Notes under the pieces: model-generated
Database searches by the model: none
Seen by the model: the letters and a program-made list of their open reading frames with translations, nothing else
Told to the model about the DNA's origin: nothing
Translations under genes and position numbers: made by a program
In this document: in pieces, positions 44,144-53,207 of the stretch
How the letters are laid out: each line of letters starts with the position of its first letter
How positions within the stretch are numbered: the first letter of the stretch is position 1
Assembly (NCBI RefSeq): GCF_002291425.1
Contig: NZ_CP014136.1
Location: forward strand, 4,824,925-4,888,924
Reading direction: 5' to 3'
Origin: Gibbsiella quercinecans
GTDB lineage: Bacteria; Pseudomonadota; Gammaproteobacteria; Enterobacterales; Enterobacteriaceae
Length of the DNA stretch: 64,000 nt

Positions 44144-45022
44144 TTACCAAAATTTAAATCTTTTTATAAAAAATATGGCTGTTTTTGCGACAGTTTTTAT
44201 GCCTTCAATAGCAACTTCTTTTGCCACGTCTTTAACTGTATCCCATGCGTCTCCTGCAAATTCTTTTACGCTTTCCCATATTCCCATTTCTGCGCTTTCT
44301 GCCATTTTTTCCGTTTTTATTGCTTCTGTTGCTTCTCTGTACATTGAGTACTTTTTTTCGTTGGGCAGGATTTCTATTATTTTCTCCATTGTCTCAATTA
44401 CGTTGTAATTTTGAGCGACAGAAGTTGTCTGAATATATTTCGTTGGTGCACCAAATGCGTTTGAAATTTCTATCACTTTTTTTTGTATATTAAATTCTTT
44501 TGATTCCATCGGTTTGTTATTTTCTCGGTCCCAATCTAAAAGTGGTTCGATTTTATCAACTTGGTTGATTACAAACAAAACAGGACATTGCTCCAAATTT
44601 GAACTTAAAATTTCCTTATAGGCTTTTTCTGCTATAGCGTAAGCCCTATCATCTGCTTTTATTACCCAAATTACTAAATCTAAAGTTGGTGATAAATCTT
44701 TATATAGTTGGAAATGCGCTTTATCTCTTTCTATTGTTTCCCCAACACCCGGCACGTCAAGTAAGATTATTCCAGAACCATTCGATGTATCGCCAAGCTG
44801 AATTTCTTGCACATCTCTTGTACATGCTGATACGTCGCTAACTTGTGCTAGGTCTCTGCCAAATAGAGCGTTGCAAAGGGATGACTTACCAACACCAGTT
44901 ACTCCGAAAACGCCGACCCGAGGAGTATAGCTACGCAATTGCTTAACTTTCGACTCTATCAGTTTTTTAATCTCAGCCCGAGTCATTTCTTTGGTATTCA
45001 ATTTTCTTTTTTCTAACATCAT
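44144..45022 (-). CDS. YfjP/YeeP-like island GTPase
   Basis: 292 residues. The GTP-binding motifs are present: G1 GVTGVGKSS (40-48), G3 DVPG (89-92) and G4 NQVD (153-156, a variant of NKxD). An amphipathic helical tail ends in FFIKRFKFW. This is the Era-like GTPase type found in CP4-57-like prophages and genomic islands, often near toxin-antitoxin genes. The function of these proteins is not established. It lies on the same strand as the broken integrase downstream of tRNA-Asn. Confidence 0.8.
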   Translation of the reverse strand: MMLEKRKLNTKEMTRAEIKKLIESKVKQLRSYTPRVGVFGVTGVGKSSLCNALFGRDLAQVSDVSACTRDVQEIQLGDTSNGSGIILLDVPGVGETIERDKAHFQLYKDLSPTLDLVIWVIKADDRAYAIAEKAYKEILSSNLEQCPVLFVINQVDKIEPLLDWDRENNKPMESKEFNIQKKVIEISNAFGAPTKYIQTTSVAQNYNVIETMEKIIEILPNEKKYSMYREATEAIKTEKMAESAEMGIWESVKEFAGDAWDTVKDVAKEVAIEGIKTVAKTAIFFIKRFKFW

Positions 45023-45084
45023 TTTTTAAATATCCTTATTGAAATAAATTGTGTATAGCCATCAAAAACTGCAAAAGTTATTTT

Positions 45085-46364
45085 CTACCCGTAATTTGAC
45101 TCCTTATTTAGTGAAAACTCAAATGGTCTAACCATCTCGTTGCTGTTAGCATCCAGAAAATCAGCCCACCACTGCAGCGTCAGACGACGCTGTTCAAGGT
45201 GCTTGGCCTTATGAGTATAGGCAGTGCGGACATTGTTCTTTTCCATGTGGCTCATCTGAAGTTCTACTACATCTTCAGGCCAGATACTCGATTCGATTAA
45301 CGCACTACACGCCAGCGTGCGGAAACCATGACCGCACAAATCGGTTTTGGTATCGTAGCCCATTTTCCGCAGCTCCTTGTTGATGGTGTTTTCACTCATT
45401 GGCTTCATCGCATCATAACAACCCGTAAGGATAAACCCTCATCACCGTTAACGTCATAGGTGAGATCTTTTAGTTCTTCCAAAATTGCCAGTGCCTGACT
45501 GCATAGAGGAACATAATGCTTTCTGCGCATTTTAGCTCCACGGGCTGAATGCTTGATCCCTTCAATGGCTTCACGCTGTTCAGGGATAACCCATAAGGCA
45601 CTTTTGAAATCGATCTCTGATCATCGGGCAAAGCGGAGTTCACTGGAACGCACAAAAATCAGCAGATTGAGTTTTATCGCAAGTAGAGTAAGTCTGCTAC
45701 GGCCTTGATAGCTTTCAATACGTTCCAGCAGGGCTGGTATATCTTCAAGCTGGTGTTCCGTCTGTGGCTTCTGAACCGCGCCTTCCAAATCGTAGGCAGG
45801 GTTGAAACGGATCATCTTTTGCTGGACGGCATAACGCATGATGGCGGTGGCGTACTGTTTCACCCGCATGGCAATTTCCAGATAACCCAGCTTCTCTATT
45901 TTTTTGATGGGAACCAGCAGATCGCCCGTATCCAGCTCACCAATATCTTTGTTACCAATATCAGGGAACAGGTAGGTTTCGAGTCGTGTCCAAACAGAGC
46001 GCTGATAATCTTCTGACCAAGTGGTTTTGGTGGCAAACCAGGTTTTGGCGACGGTTTTGAAAGCACGGGTGTTGTTACGTCGCTCTTGAATGGTTTTGTT
46101 GTCAGCCTGCTTGTTAGCGCTGGGGTCTACTCCAGCGGCTAACAGTTTTTTGGCTTCATCCCGGCGTTGTCTTGCATCAGCCAGCGAAACTGCAGGGTAG
46201 ACACCGATGGAAAACACCTTCTGTTTCCCTTCAAAGCGATAGCCTAACTGCCAGTATTTAGAGCCGTTGGGATGTACCAGCAGGTAGAGACCGAACCCGT
46301 CAGTGAGCTTAACCACTTTTTCCGATGGCTTGGCATTTTTTACTTTAGTATCAGTAAGTGGCAT
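45085..46364 (-). pseudogene. P4-type tyrosine integrase, inactivated
   Basis: ATG 46364 (GGAGGGAG upstream) begins MPLTDTKVKNAKPSEKVVKL, followed by GFGLYLLVHPNGSKYWQLGY. The frame then meets a TGA at 45623-45621, where related proteins have Trp (RFARW). It resumes in the same frame as SEIDFKSALWVIPEQREAIE, and later shifts by one base near 45430 before MSENTINKELRKMGYDTKTD, HGFR and AYTH. The catalytic residues R, H-x-x-R, H and Y are still readable, so the decay is recent. It lies 179 bp from the 3' end of tRNA-Asn, the normal place for an island integrase. The island can no longer excise by itself. Confidence 0.88.
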
Positions 46365-46543
46365 GACGGCTCCCTCCGATTGCTGGTAAAAACGAAATCG
46401 AACCAGCTTTACCAGTATTTTTACCAGCAAAAGGGTATGGCTTCGAGTGGTTTTTAGTGAACGAGGGTGAACTTGAAGAAGGGGATAACCAACTGATAGA
46501 AATGCAGAAAGCAGACGTCAGTGAACGTCTGCTTCCCTTAAAT

Positions 46544-46619
46544 TGGCTCCCCTGACTGGACTCGAACCAGTGACATACGGATTAACAGTCCGCCGTTCTA
46601 CCGACTGAACTACAGAGGA
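46544..46619 (-). tRNA. tRNA-Asn (anticodon GTT)
   Basis: 76 nt including an encoded CCA. The acceptor stem TCCTCTG pairs with CAGGGGA (one G-T pair), the anticodon loop reads CTGTTAA with GTT, and the T-arm contains GGTTCGAGTCC. Asn tRNA genes near nac are common insertion sites for enterobacterial islands, and the integrase remnant lies directly downstream. Confidence 0.95.
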
Positions 46620-46769
46620 ATCGTGTGAACGGGGCGCATATTAGCGGCGTGTGCCGGGCTTGTAAAGTGTGAAATCCGCTTGCCGTATCGTTTGCTATAA
46701 GATTAGCCAACTTGCTGCTTTTGTGGCTGTTATTGCCTGGTTCAACGCGCTCCCCTTAAGGTGCTTTGT

Positions 46770-46786
46770 TGCATGCTTATGGTGCG
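46770..46786. promoter_or_regulatory. NtrC-like enhancer site upstream of nac
   Basis: TGCATGCTTATGGTGCG fits the 17-bp NtrC pattern TGCAcy-N5-TGGTGCA at most positions. It lies about 125 bp upstream of the sigma-54 promoter at 46894, the usual enhancer distance. nac is NtrC-activated in Klebsiella. Confidence 0.55.
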
Positions 46787-46893
46787 GGTGGGGCGGTTTT
46801 GCGCAAATTACCACGTGCAGTTGGGGTTGTGGATGTGTCTTTTCTTGCTGTTTTACAAACGGTTAAGCACTGCCTTGCCTGGCGGTTGGGATC

Positions 46894-46909
46894 TGGCCTG
46901 AATTTTGCT
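46894..46909 (+). promoter_or_regulatory. Sigma-54 promoter of nac
   Basis: TGGCCTGAATTTTGCT has the invariant GG and GC separated by exactly 10 bases (GG-N10-GC). It lies 43 bp upstream of the nac ATG. It matches the known sigma-54 dependence of nac in relatives. Confidence 0.75.
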
Positions 46910-46952
46910 GCTTATTCTCTATTCTAAGGTAAACCGGCAAGATGGGGGCAGT

Positions 46953-47873
46953 ATGAATTTCAGACGTCTTAAATATTTTGTGAAAATCGTCGACATTGGC
47001 AGCCTGACGCAGGCGGCAGAGGTATTACATATTGCCCAGCCGGCGCTCAGCCAGCAACTGGCGACGTTAGAAGGCGAACTGAAACAACAACTGCTGATCC
47101 GTACCAAGCGCGGCGTGATGCCGACGGAGGCGGGTAATATCCTTTATGCACATGCTCAGGGCATTCTGCGCCAGTGCGAACAGGCGCAAAGCGCAGTGAG
47201 CTGCGCCGGGCAGGCAATGAGCGGGCCGGTATCTGTAGGGCTGACGCCGGGCGGGGCGGCCGCGCAGTTGGCTTTGCCGCTGCTGCAGGCGGTTCGCGAC
47301 CAGCACCCCGGCATCCTGCTTAGCCTGAATGAAAATATCGGCGCGGTGCTAAGCAGCCAGATTGATAATCAAACGTTGGATATGGCGCTGATGTACGGCG
47401 CCAAAATGCCGTCCGGCCTGAATGCCATTACGCTGGTTAAAGAAGAACTGTATCTGGTGGCGACCCGCACGGTGCCCAGCCCCGGCAACAGCATTGACCT
47501 TGCCGACGTGGCGCGCCTGAACCTGTTTTTACCGCGGGAAGGGGATGCGGTGCGCAATCAGGTGGATGAAGCGATGGCGCAGCGCAAGCTGGTGGCCAAC
47601 GTGGTGGGCGAAATCGAATCCCCGGCCACGCTCAGTGCGGCTATCGCCGGCGGTTTAGGGGCCACCATCCTGCCAGAATCCGCAGCGCGCGCCATGTTGG
47701 GCCCGGCCAAAGCCTGGATGGCGCGTATCAGCGCGCCGATGCTGACGGTGCCGCTGTCGCTGTGCGTCTCCAGCCAGCAAACGCTGTCTGCGCCTGCGCT
47801 GGTGGTAAAAGATATTCTGTTATCCATTATCACCAGCCGCGGCCAGGAAAAACGCGCCCTGGCGCTGGTCTAG
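46953..47873 (+). CDS. nac: Nitrogen assimilation control regulator Nac (LysR family)
   Basis: 306 residues. The N-terminus MNFRRLKYFVKIVDIGSLTQ, then AAEVLHIAQPALSQQLATLE and LLIRTKRGVMPTEAG, is nearly the enterobacterial Nac sequence. Nac is made under nitrogen limitation and activates operons for poor nitrogen sources (urease, histidine use, proline use) while repressing others. The ATG at 46953 follows GGGGGCAG; the longer frame from 46905 has no support. Placement next to tRNA-Asn agrees with enterobacterial gene order. It lies directly upstream of an uptake-urease gene set. Confidence 0.93.
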   Translation: MNFRRLKYFVKIVDIGSLTQAAEVLHIAQPALSQQLATLEGELKQQLLIRTKRGVMPTEAGNILYAHAQGILRQCEQAQSAVSCAGQAMSGPVSVGLTPGGAAAQLALPLLQAVRDQHPGILLSLNENIGAVLSSQIDNQTLDMALMYGAKMPSGLNAITLVKEELYLVATRTVPSPGNSIDLADVARLNLFLPREGDAVRNQVDEAMAQRKLVANVVGEIESPATLSAAIAGGLGATILPESAARAMLGPAKAWMARISAPMLTVPLSLCVSSQQTLSAPALVVKDILLSIITSRGQEKRALALV

Positions 47874-48085
47874 TAACGCCCCCGGAGCCAGGCTTCCCGC
47901 GAGAGGCGCCGGCGTCTGGTGTTCTTTTGCTGCGACCGGCGTGCGGCATTCCCCGTTTGTTGACGATGGCATGATGCATGCTGTCGTTTTCTCCCCTGTC
48001 GGCGGTGCATGACTATGCTCCCAGGCTGCCGCCAGCGGCTCATTTTGGTTCAACTTACGCACCAGCATAAGGCAACGGCCCGCTC

Positions 48086-48100
48086 ATAGTGCAATGCTAT
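48086..48100. promoter_or_regulatory. Nac-binding-site match
   Basis: ATAGTGCAATGCTAT matches the Nac consensus ATA-N6-TNyTAT exactly (y = C). It lies between nac and the RpiR gene, about 160 bp upstream of the sigma-54 promoter at 48261. It may activate the operon from a sigma-70 promoter or feed back on nac. Inferred. Confidence 0.5.
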
Positions 48101-48260
48101 TAACCATTTTTATTTTGTGGTTTTTGGTTCAAAATAATTTTTTTATCTGAATTTTGAATCAAACCAATCAAACAGAGTTCCCCCTTTTCAATACTCAATG
48201 CTTCCAGGTTGCGGGCAGCGTGGCCGGAAGTGTTTCAACTGAATCATCGGTATAAAAAAC

Positions 48261-48276
48261 TGGCCCACCTGTTGCA
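48261..48276 (+). promoter_or_regulatory. Sigma-54 promoter upstream of the RpiR gene
   Basis: TGGCCCACCTGTTGCA has GG-N10-GC spacing and the TTGCA -12 element. It lies 31 bp upstream of the ATG at 48307. This places the RpiR gene, and possibly the genes after it, under nitrogen control. Confidence 0.65.
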
Positions 48277-48306
48277 AAGTCCTTCATGTGCTAAGGGGGA
48301 ACCGCC

Positions 48307-49182
48307 ATGAACCAGCAAGATCTGAATCAACTGATAAAAGACCGTTTTGATGTGCTGCCCCGGCGCGAGCAGCAGGCGGCGGCATTTGTGTTAGAACACC
48401 CGCATGAAGTTGCGGTGATGTCGATGCGCGAGCTGGCGCTGATGGCTGGCCTGCCGGCCTCCACCATGACCCGTTTCGCCAAGCATCTCGATTTCAGCGG
48501 GTTTGATGAATTGCGTTCGATCTTCATTTCGGCGATCCGCGGCCAGGGCAACGCCTATGAATCGCGTATGGCGGGCCTGGTGGCGATGAAACAGCAGGTG
48601 GGGGATCACTCGCTGGCGGCCGATCTGGCGGACACCACGGTGGCGCATATCCAGACGCTGTGCAGCGCGCACCAGATGGATACCATCGTGCGTGCGGGGA
48701 AACTGCTGGCGCAGGCCCGGCGTATATATTGTCTGGCGCTGCGGTCGTCTTACCCGATTGCGCACCACTTTTCCCATGTGGCGAGCTATTTTCACCCAGA
48801 GGTGCATTTGATTGATGGCTCCGGTGAAAGCGGAATTATGGCGCTGATGCGCGAACTGAACAGTAAAGATGTGTTGTTCGTCACCAGTATTTCCCCTTAT
48901 GCGCGTAAAACCATCACCCTGACGCGCTATATGCACCAGCAGAAAATGAAAATTGTCGCCATCACCGATAATGCCGGCTCACCGGTGGCGAGAATTTCCA
49001 ATGAAGCCATCGTGGTAAAAAAGAAAACGAATTCCTTTTTTGACACATTGACGCCGGCGCTGCTGGCAACGGAAATATTAATTGCACTACTGGCCGCTAA
49101 TACCAAAGGCGATGTTCGCTCCAAGGTAAAAAATACCGAGGAGAAAATATGGGCTTTGGGTGAGTGGTTAAAAACCACCTGA
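48307..49182 (+). CDS. RpiR/MurR-family transcriptional regulator with SIS domain
   Basis: 291 residues. The N-terminal helix-turn-helix of the RpiR type contains VMSMRELALMAGLPASTMTR and FAKHLDFSGFDELRS. The C-terminal SIS domain (about 125-260) contains RRIYCLALRSSYPIAHHFSH and DVLFVTSISPYARKTI. Such regulators usually sense sugar phosphates, but many control amino-acid or purine catabolism. It is the first gene after two nitrogen-control sites and precedes the ureohydrolase and transporter genes, so it is their probable local regulator. Confidence 0.88.
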   Translation: MNQQDLNQLIKDRFDVLPRREQQAAAFVLEHPHEVAVMSMRELALMAGLPASTMTRFAKHLDFSGFDELRSIFISAIRGQGNAYESRMAGLVAMKQQVGDHSLAADLADTTVAHIQTLCSAHQMDTIVRAGKLLAQARRIYCLALRSSYPIAHHFSHVASYFHPEVHLIDGSGESGIMALMRELNSKDVLFVTSISPYARKTITLTRYMHQQKMKIVAITDNAGSPVARISNEAIVVKKKTNSFFDTLTPALLATEILIALLAANTKGDVRSKVKNTEEKIWALGEWLKTT

Positions 49183-49317
49183 TACATTCTCGGTTTTTAG
49201 GTTTTAACTGGCTCTAAAGGAGAGCGCTAGCGCGGTTCAACCACGCGTTTGCGTTTTCCCTGCAACTCGAATTGTTTTGGTTATAAACAATTTCCCACTG
49301 ACGTTAAAGGCAAAGAA

Positions 49318-50292
49318 ATGACTGCATATAAACCAGAATTAACGACGGCACCTAAACATGGCCACAAAAGCCTGCTGTATTCCGAAGTCGTCACCGATTT
49401 AAATACGCTCGATTATGTGGATATCGCGGTCTTGGGGGTTCCTTATGGCTCGCCATATTCCATTGATGAAGTCACCAACGATCAAACCAATGGGCCAACG
49501 GCGGTGCGCCAGGCGACGGACCGCGCGCTGCGCAGCTTCGAGCGTTACGATTTCGACATCGGCGGCTCCATGACCGACAACCAGCCGATCCGCATGGTGG
49601 ACTGCGGGGATATCGCCGGCGATGCGCGCGCGCTGGGCCAGCACTATGTAGCTACCGAGGCGGTGGTGCGTAAAATCCTCGCGCTGGGCGGCATGCCGCT
49701 GATTATCGGGGGCGATCACGGCATCCCGATCCCGGTGCTGCGCGCGCTGGACAGCGTGGGGCCGATCACGCTGATCCACATTGACTCCCATCTTGACTGG
49801 CGCGATGAGGTTAACGGCGTTCCTGATGGTTACTCCAGCCCGATCCGCCGCGCATCGGAAATGGCGCACGTTCACGAGATTTTTCAAATCGGTCTGCGTG
49901 CCAATGGTTCCGCCCGTCAGGAAGAAGTGGATGCCGCACTGGCCTATGGCGCCCATTTGATCCCGGCGCATCAATTGCATGATGAAGGTATCGAAGCCGT
50001 GCTGGCGCGTATTCCGGATGGCGGTAATTATTATATTACCTGCGACGCCGACGGGATTGATCCCACCATTATGCCGGCGGTCAATGGCCCAGCGTTAGAT
50101 GGCGTTACCTATGGTGAAATGCGCAAACTCATTCACGGTTTGGTGAAAAAAGGGCGCGTTGTCGGAATGGATATCGTGGAAATTACGCCGAAGAAAGATG
50201 TGAATAAAATTACCGCGATTACCGCCTGCCGTTTCTTTGTAAATTTAATCGGGATGGCGGTAAGAGCCGGCTATTTTAAGAAAGAGAAGTGA
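49318..50292 (+). CDS. Ureohydrolase (agmatinase/guanidino-acid hydrolase family)
   Basis: 324 residues. Binuclear manganese (or nickel) ligands are all present: H134 in GGDHGIP, D156-S-H158-L-D160 and D243-A-D245 followed by IDP. The family cleaves a guanidino group to release urea. Members act on arginine, agmatine, guanidinobutyrate, guanidinopropionate or guanidine, and the exact substrate cannot be read here. The usual DAHxD motif is DSHLD. The ATG at 49318 follows AAAGGCAAAG; the frame is open upstream without support. Co-location with a solute transporter and urease suggests full breakdown of an imported guanidino compound. Confidence 0.88.
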   Translation: MTAYKPELTTAPKHGHKSLLYSEVVTDLNTLDYVDIAVLGVPYGSPYSIDEVTNDQTNGPTAVRQATDRALRSFERYDFDIGGSMTDNQPIRMVDCGDIAGDARALGQHYVATEAVVRKILALGGMPLIIGGDHGIPIPVLRALDSVGPITLIHIDSHLDWRDEVNGVPDGYSSPIRRASEMAHVHEIFQIGLRANGSARQEEVDAALAYGAHLIPAHQLHDEGIEAVLARIPDGGNYYITCDADGIDPTIMPAVNGPALDGVTYGEMRKLIHGLVKKGRVVGMDIVEITPKKDVNKITAITACRFFVNLIGMAVRAGYFKKEK

Positions 50293-50352
50293 TCCTGGAT
50301 ATCCTGCACGGATTTCCATCCATGAAGTGATTATTAATTGCGGAGTTATATT

Positions 50353-51138
50353 ATGACAAAGAATCGCCTTTTGTCTGCGGCACTCTGTTGCCTTGTTTCT
50401 CTCGCCAGCGTTTCCGTTTCTGCGGCAACCGTGCTGGAAAATATTAAAAGCCGTAACCTGGTGCGCATTGCGGTGCCGCAAGACTACGCGCCATACGGAT
50501 TTATTTCACCGGATATGTCGCCGCAGGGGCTGGATATCGATGTCGCGCATTTGATCGGTAAACAACTGGGCGTAAAGGTGCAGTTAATTCCGGTTACCGG
50601 GCCAAACCGCGTTCCTTATCTGCAAACCGGTAAAGCCGATATGACGATCTCATCACTGGGCAAAACCGAAGAGCGCGCCAAAGTGATTGATTACAGCATT
50701 GCCTACGCACCGTTTTTTGATGCGGTCTTTGGCCCAAAGGCGTTGAAGGCTTCCACACCGGAAGAGCTGGCGGGCAAAACCGTCTCGGTGACCCGGGGTT
50801 CCATGCAGGACGACGAGCTGACCCAACTGGCGCCGAAAGCCATTATCCGGCGCTTTGAGGACAACAACAGCACCATCGCTGCGTTCACCTCCGGGCAAAC
50901 GCAGATGGCCGCTATTGGCACCACCGTCGCCGCCACCCTCCAGGCGCGGAATCCGAAACTGGATATTGCGCTGAAGGTGATCTTGTCGAATTCGCCGTGC
51001 TACATCGGCATGCCGAAAGGGCAACCTGATCTGGTGGCGAAAGTGAACGAGATTATTCGCCAGGCGAAGCAGGACGGCTCGCTGGATCGCATCTCGCAGA
51101 AATGGCTGGGCGCGCCTGCGGGCGAGTTACCGGAATAA
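50353..51138 (+). CDS. Periplasmic solute-binding protein (family 3)
   Basis: 261 residues from ATG 50353, with GGAG seven bases upstream. The signal peptide MTKNRLLSAALCCLVSLASV ends near VSAATV. The mature part has NLVRIAVPQDYAPYGFISPD and KADMTISSLGKTEERAKVID. It belongs with the two permease genes and the ATPase gene at 52533-54592, with the MmgE/PrpD gene inserted between. It probably binds the guanidino or ureido compound degraded by this operon. Confidence 0.9.
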   Translation: MTKNRLLSAALCCLVSLASVSVSAATVLENIKSRNLVRIAVPQDYAPYGFISPDMSPQGLDIDVAHLIGKQLGVKVQLIPVTGPNRVPYLQTGKADMTISSLGKTEERAKVIDYSIAYAPFFDAVFGPKALKASTPEELAGKTVSVTRGSMQDDELTQLAPKAIIRRFEDNNSTIAAFTSGQTQMAAIGTTVAATLQARNPKLDIALKVILSNSPCYIGMPKGQPDLVAKVNEIIRQAKQDGSLDRISQKWLGAPAGELPE

Positions 51139-51165
51139 CAGGGCCGGCGCAGGAGTAACGTACTC

Positions 51166-52536
51166 ATGAATCAGGTTCCGGCTTTGGCCGCACTGGCCGA
51201 ATGGTTGACCGGGCACCGCGCCCGCGTGCTGCCGGCGGATATTCGGCACACGGCCCGGCGCTGCCTGGTCGATACGCTGGGCGTCATGCTGGCCGGGGCA
51301 CAGCAACCGGTCGCGGGCAAAGTCCGCCGGATTGTGGCCGGTGAACAGGGGCCTTCGCGGCTGATCGGCACCGCGTTGCACGCCGCGCCCGCCACGGCGG
51401 CGTTGGTTAACGGCGTGGCCGCACATGTGCTGGATTTTGATGATAACTGCTACGCCGGTTTTGTGCATGGTTCGGCGGTGATTGTCCCGGCGGCGTTGGC
51501 GCTGGCGGATGCCAAAGGGGCCAGGGGCGATGCGCTGCTGACTGCCATTGCCCTGGGCAGCGAATGCCAGTATCGGCTTGGCATGGCGCTGGAAAACGTG
51601 CTCTACCAGCGCGGCTGGTGGACCACCGGCATGTTGGGCGGCGTGGGCGCCTGCGCGGCTGCGGCCACGCTGTTGGCACTGGATAGCACGCAGTGCGCCC
51701 ATGCGTTGGGCATCGCGCTGGTTTCCGCTGCGGGAATGAAAGCGGTGTTCGGCACGGACAGCAAGCCCTTAACCGCCGGCTATGCGGCCCAGCGCGGCGT
51801 GATGGCGGCGCTAATGGCGCAGGCCGGCGTTACTGGGCCGTTGAATGCGCTGGAACATGCGGCTGGCTTCGCTGCGTTATGCAATCAGGGGCACTGGGCG
51901 GCGGAGTGGCTACGGGCGGATAGCCGTCACTGGTGCCTGCGCGAACCCGGGGTGGATATCAAGCGCATACCGCTGTGCCTTTCCTCCCATGCGGCGGTGG
52001 ACGCGTTGCTGTTTTTGCTGCAGCAACAGCCGTGCAGCCTGGCGCAAATAGACAGTGTGGTTTGCGATGTGCCGGAAATCGTCCGCGCTAACCTGGTTTA
52101 CGATCTGCCGCTGAATGCGCAGCAGGCACAGTTCAGCCTGCCGTTCGCCCTGGCGCAAACGCTGTTGACCGGGGATGTTCAGCTTCGCCATCTGAACGAT
52201 GCACACCTGCAGGATGAACGGTTACGCCTGCTGATGCAGAAGGTCCGCTACCACTCCAGCGCTCGCTGGCAGCAGGCGGATCTGATGCGTGATGCGCCGG
52301 AGGGCGCAGAGGTGACGCTTTGCCTGCGCGATGGTTCAAGCCGCAGCCACTTTGTGGCCAAGGCGCGCGGGGCGGCCAGCGTGCCGCTCAGCGATGATGA
52401 GCTTGGCGCCAAATTTCTCCAGTGCAGCGAACCGGTGTTGGGCGCCGCGCCGGCATACCATCTGTTGAACCAGCTGTGGCAAATCGACCGGCTGGCTGTG
52501 TCGCAACTGTTGTTATTTCAGGAGACGGGAACATGA
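51166..52536 (+). CDS. MmgE/PrpD-family enzyme
   Basis: 456 residues. Family landmarks are ARRCLVDTLGVMLAGAQQPV, VAAHVLDFDDNCYAGFVHGS, LGVMLAGA and DIKRIPLCLSSHAAVDALLF. It has the PrpD fold, which catalyses dehydration, decarboxylation or hydrolysis-like steps on carboxylates. Its stop overlaps the start of the permease gene (ATGA), so it is firmly within the transporter operon. It is clearly divergent from the other family member at 1681-3087. The step it performs is unknown. Confidence 0.85.
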   Translation: MNQVPALAALAEWLTGHRARVLPADIRHTARRCLVDTLGVMLAGAQQPVAGKVRRIVAGEQGPSRLIGTALHAAPATAALVNGVAAHVLDFDDNCYAGFVHGSAVIVPAALALADAKGARGDALLTAIALGSECQYRLGMALENVLYQRGWWTTGMLGGVGACAAAATLLALDSTQCAHALGIALVSAAGMKAVFGTDSKPLTAGYAAQRGVMAALMAQAGVTGPLNALEHAAGFAALCNQGHWAAEWLRADSRHWCLREPGVDIKRIPLCLSSHAAVDALLFLLQQQPCSLAQIDSVVCDVPEIVRANLVYDLPLNAQQAQFSLPFALAQTLLTGDVQLRHLNDAHLQDERLRLLMQKVRYHSSARWQQADLMRDAPEGAEVTLCLRDGSSRSHFVAKARGAASVPLSDDELGAKFLQCSEPVLGAAPAYHLLNQLWQIDRLAVSQLLLFQETGT

Positions 52537-53192
52537 CGCAATTCGATTTTATTAGCGTGTTGTCGGAGTGGCCGTCGCTGCTTGGCGGCGCGGGTATCAC
52601 GCTGTTGATGACGCTCCTGGCGACGCTATTTGGCCTTTTATTGGGGATTGCCTGCGGCTGGGCGCGCGCTAACGGCCCAGTCTGGTTGCGCTGGCCGGTG
52701 GGCTGCTACGTCGAACTGGTGCGCAACACCCCCTATATCATTCAGCTGTTCTTTATCTTCTTTGGCCTGCCGGCGGCCGGTATTCAGCTTTCCGCGTTGA
52801 GCGCCAGCGTGCTGTCGCTGATCCTCAACCTGGCGGCCTATGCCAGCGAAATCGTGCGGGCCGGGATCCAAAGCACCCCGCACAGCCAGATCGAAGCGGC
52901 GCAAAGCCTGGCGCTGAACCGCTGGCAAATCTTCACCCGCGTGGTGCTGCCGCCGGCGCTGGGGCGCGTGTGGGGGGCAATCGGCAGCCAGGTGGTGATC
53001 ATTATGCTCGGCTCGGCGGTATGCAGCCAGATCTCTACCGAGGAGCTTTCGTATGCCGCCAATCTGATTGCCAGCCGCAGCTTTCACAACTTCGAGGCGT
53101 ACATCATCGCCGCAGCGATCTATCTGCTGCTGGCGCTGCTGGTGCGCCGCATCCTGAACTGGATCGGGCCGCGTTTTATCTTTGGCCGTTAA
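52533..53192 (+). CDS. Amino-acid-type ABC transporter permease
   Basis: 219 residues from ATG 52533, which overlaps the preceding stop (GGAGACGG upstream). HisM/GlnP family with YVELVRNTPYIIQLFFIFFG and the loop IEAAQSLALNRWQIFTRVVL. The frame is open further upstream inside the MmgE/PrpD gene, but the membrane protein clearly begins here. First of two permeases in this transporter. Confidence 0.92.
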   Translation: MTQFDFISVLSEWPSLLGGAGITLLMTLLATLFGLLLGIACGWARANGPVWLRWPVGCYVELVRNTPYIIQLFFIFFGLPAAGIQLSALSASVLSLILNLAAYASEIVRAGIQSTPHSQIEAAQSLALNRWQIFTRVVLPPALGRVWGAIGSQVVIIMLGSAVCSQISTEELSYAANLIASRSFHNFEAYIIAAAIYLLLALLVRRILNWIGPRFIFGR

Positions 53193-53207
53193 TCAGAGGA
53201 GAGGCCG

